This document shows, in pieces, positions 61,369 through 64,000 of a stretch of 64,000 nt of DNA. Under the pieces are notes generated by a model, which searched no databases, was not told the DNA's origin, and saw nothing but the letters and a program-made list of their open reading frames with translations. A program made the position numbers and the translations under genes. Numbering within the stretch: the stretch's first letter is position 1; every line of letters begins with the position of its first letter. Origin of the DNA: Akanthomyces muscarius (Eukaryota > Ascomycota > Sordariomycetes > Hypocreales > Cordycipitaceae); NCBI RefSeq assembly GCF_028009165.1, contig NW_026611614.1, forward strand, positions 496,001-560,000. The letters are read 5' to 3'.

Positions 61369-64000
61369 TTGCTACCAAGATATCATCCTTAATCCCCAGA
61401 ATGGTTCGCACATCATTGCTTCGTCCGCCATTTTCCCATCCGCCGGCCCATGGCAAAGTCACGCCACGGCGCCACGGAAGAACCGCACACCATCCATCAA
61501 TCCGCGCACCAAAAAAGAACCCCGACCCACCCGAACGTGTGCGACTCAGTCCCAACAATCAACAGAGAAAGGTTAGGCCAGCATGCCATGGACGCTTTTG
61601 TGGTCCACGCCGTATCTTAGGTCAGACGTTCGTCAAGCTTGGGCTACCGTTTCGCGATGACCTGCGCTTTCCAGGAAACCAGGGACGGCCTTGTCATGTT
61701 TGGACATGCTACTAACCGGTCCTAGTTTTGTTTCCATCGTGCAGTGATAAGGAATCTCCTGTTGCCGGCCTTCCTGTAGGAGAATGGGCAACATTCGTCT
61801 GTTCCTGCTCGAAGAGAATAGCAACGAGCAACCCGGCGACGTCTTGAGCAAGATCTTCTACAACCTACACACGAGCTTCGCGAAACCCGCACTTTGTACG
61901 TACCCACACTCGATGTGCTCATCTGCAGAGCAAATACTAACTGGTTCAGCTGTCATTAAGCCACCATTCACTTATACTGGTAACATCGAAGTTTGGGGTG
62001 AGTTTCGAATTTCTATCAACTGTTACACCACCACAAAGACAGAGCTCGCTGCCATTCTCCACAGCCAGTGACGGGATGCGGAAGGGAGAAAGGATATCAG
62101 ATAAAGCTGAATCGGTGATGCTTTACGCGAAGGAGCGCGCCCGAGATGGCAAGGGTTGCGGCCAGGTCTGAGGAGCAAGAAGAAGAGCGTCAAAAATTGA
62201 GAGCTGCTCGTGGCGCAAACTGCACGAGGTTTCGGTGTCACACATCGGGCAGCAAGCAAAGATCGGGCAATTATAATAGACTACACTGAAAGAGAAACTA
62301 CGCACTTCTATTTAGCGAGAACTATGGGGAAAGGCACTTTCAACACATGTCCTTTGTATTGATGGCACGTTAGAGCTTTAGGGTTGTGTTGAGTGTGTTG
62401 AGAGGCCTGACAGATTGCTGCTCACCACGTCCCCAGCGCCTGTGTAGGGAATGCGACTGGATTTCGTCACGACCAGGCGTCAATCAAGTCTTGAGACTGG
62501 GATCACTCCCTGGCAGAGCCCAGTACAGTCGGGGTACAAAACGCACCCATCCTACTCAGTAGCACCGCGATTTAATATGAAGACCCTAGTTCCTACGTGC
62601 CTGCCAACGCTACGGTGGCGTGCCATACACCCGTCCAGGCTGCGCCAGAAGGCCGGTATCAACTGTAGTAACGCTGGATTTTCCAGGTACTTAATCTGTA
62701 CTGAGTAGCTTTTGGTGGTGTCTTGTGGTACGGCGATTTGTCATAGTTTGATCCGTACGTACTGGTACCAGCAGAGTCGAGAGCCATGCTGCTCGCGAGC
62801 CAGGACTGAGCAGTTTGGTGGTTGGCGGGGCCCAGTTCTTCTCCATCCAGTTACCCCTGCCCCGGCGGTTGGTGGCTTGAGAGTGTTGGTCTCGGGAGAC
62901 TTCCGCATGAACCTGGTCGTGCAATTTTAAAACTCAACGGTGCGGGCACCTCTGTCTTGGCGGTCACGTCCATGGTGTCTCGACTGTATGAACGAGCGAG
63001 ACCAAACCCAAATGTTCAATTCGCAGGAGGGCAGCGTATTCTTAAGAGTAGTGCTATTGGCACGACCCTTTTTTGCTGAGGGCACGAGCCTCACCTGACC
63101 TGCCCCGCGTTTTTCTACACTACTTGAAAAATACTTCTAACTTATAGTAGTGCACATATAAATCTAAGTACCAGCTTAGTATCGCCTAAATAGGTAAGTT
63201 ATTTTCAACTCCAGCACCAGCACCTCGAAGGTTCCTATTTTCCCTCAAGCCTTCGTCCTACGCAAACCCTGGCAGAACTGGCCGGATAAAGGCTGCCGTT
63301 GGCCCGGAAGAACCCTTTTCCCGGCCGGTTGTGTACACATCTCTCGAAAACAGCGAAAATGCGTTTTTTTGAGCGAATTGGCGAGCGTTGACCGAGAAGA
63401 AAGACAAGATGATTTTGACCAACGATAGCGCAGCAATCCAGGATAGTACGCTGGCAGATGCCAATAGTCATAAGTTTGAAATGATTTACGCACTTGATGC
63501 CAAGCTCCAACGTCGTGGCCGCGTGTCGGTGTTTATACTGCAAAATTGCCGCTGCGGTTTAAGCGTTCCCCCCGTCCGCCGTGGTACTCCAGGTCGAGAA
63601 CATGGCAACATAATAAATGATGGGAATGGAATTTCTTTGAGAAGAGAAAGACTGCAATCTGTTTTGAGATCAAATATGCAGATAATCTTGTACATCTCTA
63701 GCGATCAAGACTCCTCTTTATAAGTAACGTGAAGACGTAAGAAGAAATTCGTAAAGGTTTATATGCCAAACGAATCGAGCGATACAAATACAATGAACCG
63801 AATTCCACATCCCAACTTTGGTATCTCCCTTTCGTGAAATTAAGCAACATTTAACATATCTGGCGAGTGAATGGAACGAGAAGGCAAGGACCTATCAACG
63901 CAACTTTCGTCTCGCGTCGAGTGAGTTTCGCTCAACCGTAGAACCAGTATGTTGCCGCGTAGCTGGTGCTGTCGTCGCCCGCGCCGTTGGTGCACCCGTG
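61369..64000. other. Right-hand end of window, no supported gene
   Basis: ORFs at 61784-62071 and 63388-63723 are open but without motif. No TIR partner for the Tc1-like fragment is recognised. A gene whose exons extend beyond the window cannot be excluded. Confidence 0.4.

Noticed and set aside
1..64000. CRISPR array, prokaryotic operons, rRNA genes
   Set aside because: No regularly spaced repeat-spacer pattern, no ribosome-binding-site-led operons and no rRNA-like sequence; the DNA is clearly fungal.

Overview
This window looks like accessory, gene-poor chromosome of a filamentous ascomycete (Pezizomycotina; I infer Sordariomycetes, perhaps a Hypocreales species, but the sequence does not prove the order). 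The reasons are short introns of about 42-120 nt with CTAAC-like branch sites, fungal-type gene families (2EXR, F-box, fungal cytochrome P450, GH16, GT34, bZIP, C2H2, JmjC), decayed pogo/Fot-like and Tc1-like DNA transposons, and an island mutated in the style of repeat-induced point mutation (RIP). No rRNA, complete tRNA, CRISPR array or bacterial operon is present. Gene models were spliced by hand by matching reading frame across GT-AG or GC-AG junctions.

Layout. 0-5.9 kb: end of a basic ORF, a Gln-rich tandem-repeat protein, a small membrane ORF, an RRM-containing protein and a ferric-reductase-like membrane protein. 6.0-7.9 kb: a decayed pogo/Fot-like transposon with terminal inverted repeats and a TA target duplication. 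8.7-15.9 kb: a TFIIE-alpha-like protein, an unknown basic protein, a bZIP factor divergent from an F-box/LRR protein, a second F-box-like protein and a conserved hypothetical. 18.5-20.5 kb: a P450 that looks damaged. 21-25.6 kb: a nucleotidyltransferase-like protein with an in-frame stop, an acidic Ser-rich ORF, and a GT34 glycosyltransferase pseudogene. 26.5-33 kb: a three-exon unknown protein, a 441-aa unknown protein and a zinc-finger/JmjC protein with an in-frame TAG. 35-37.6 kb: the RIP-like island carrying a CCCH/DUF7923-like relic. 38.6-43.2 kb: a small secreted protein, a four-finger C2H2 factor and a secreted GH16 glucanase. 43.5-46.8 kb: minisatellite, dispersed short repeat copies, a 2EXR gene and a Tc1-like fragment. 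47.3-49.4 kb: an Hsp70-like ATPase. 51.2-54.1 kb: an NMA111/HtrA-like double protease. 55.3-58.3 kb: an unknown Ser-rich protein and two gene fragments. 60.3 kb: a Cys-rich secreted mini-protein. 61 kb: a Tc1-like helix-turn-helix fragment. The last 2.6 kb holds nothing I can name.

How it fits together. There is no biosynthetic cluster. The striking theme is a set of divergent, shortened versions of usually single-copy housekeeping or regulatory proteins (TFIIE-alpha, NMA111, Hsp70-like, RRM, JmjC, bZIP, C2H2, F-box) lying among transposon debris, pseudogenes and two candidate secreted effectors. Three of the intron donors I could resolve are GC rather than GT (all GCAAGT), and a 56-bp piece of the nucleotidyltransferase gene recurs at the 5' side of the JmjC gene. 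These are the observations I consider most worth checking.
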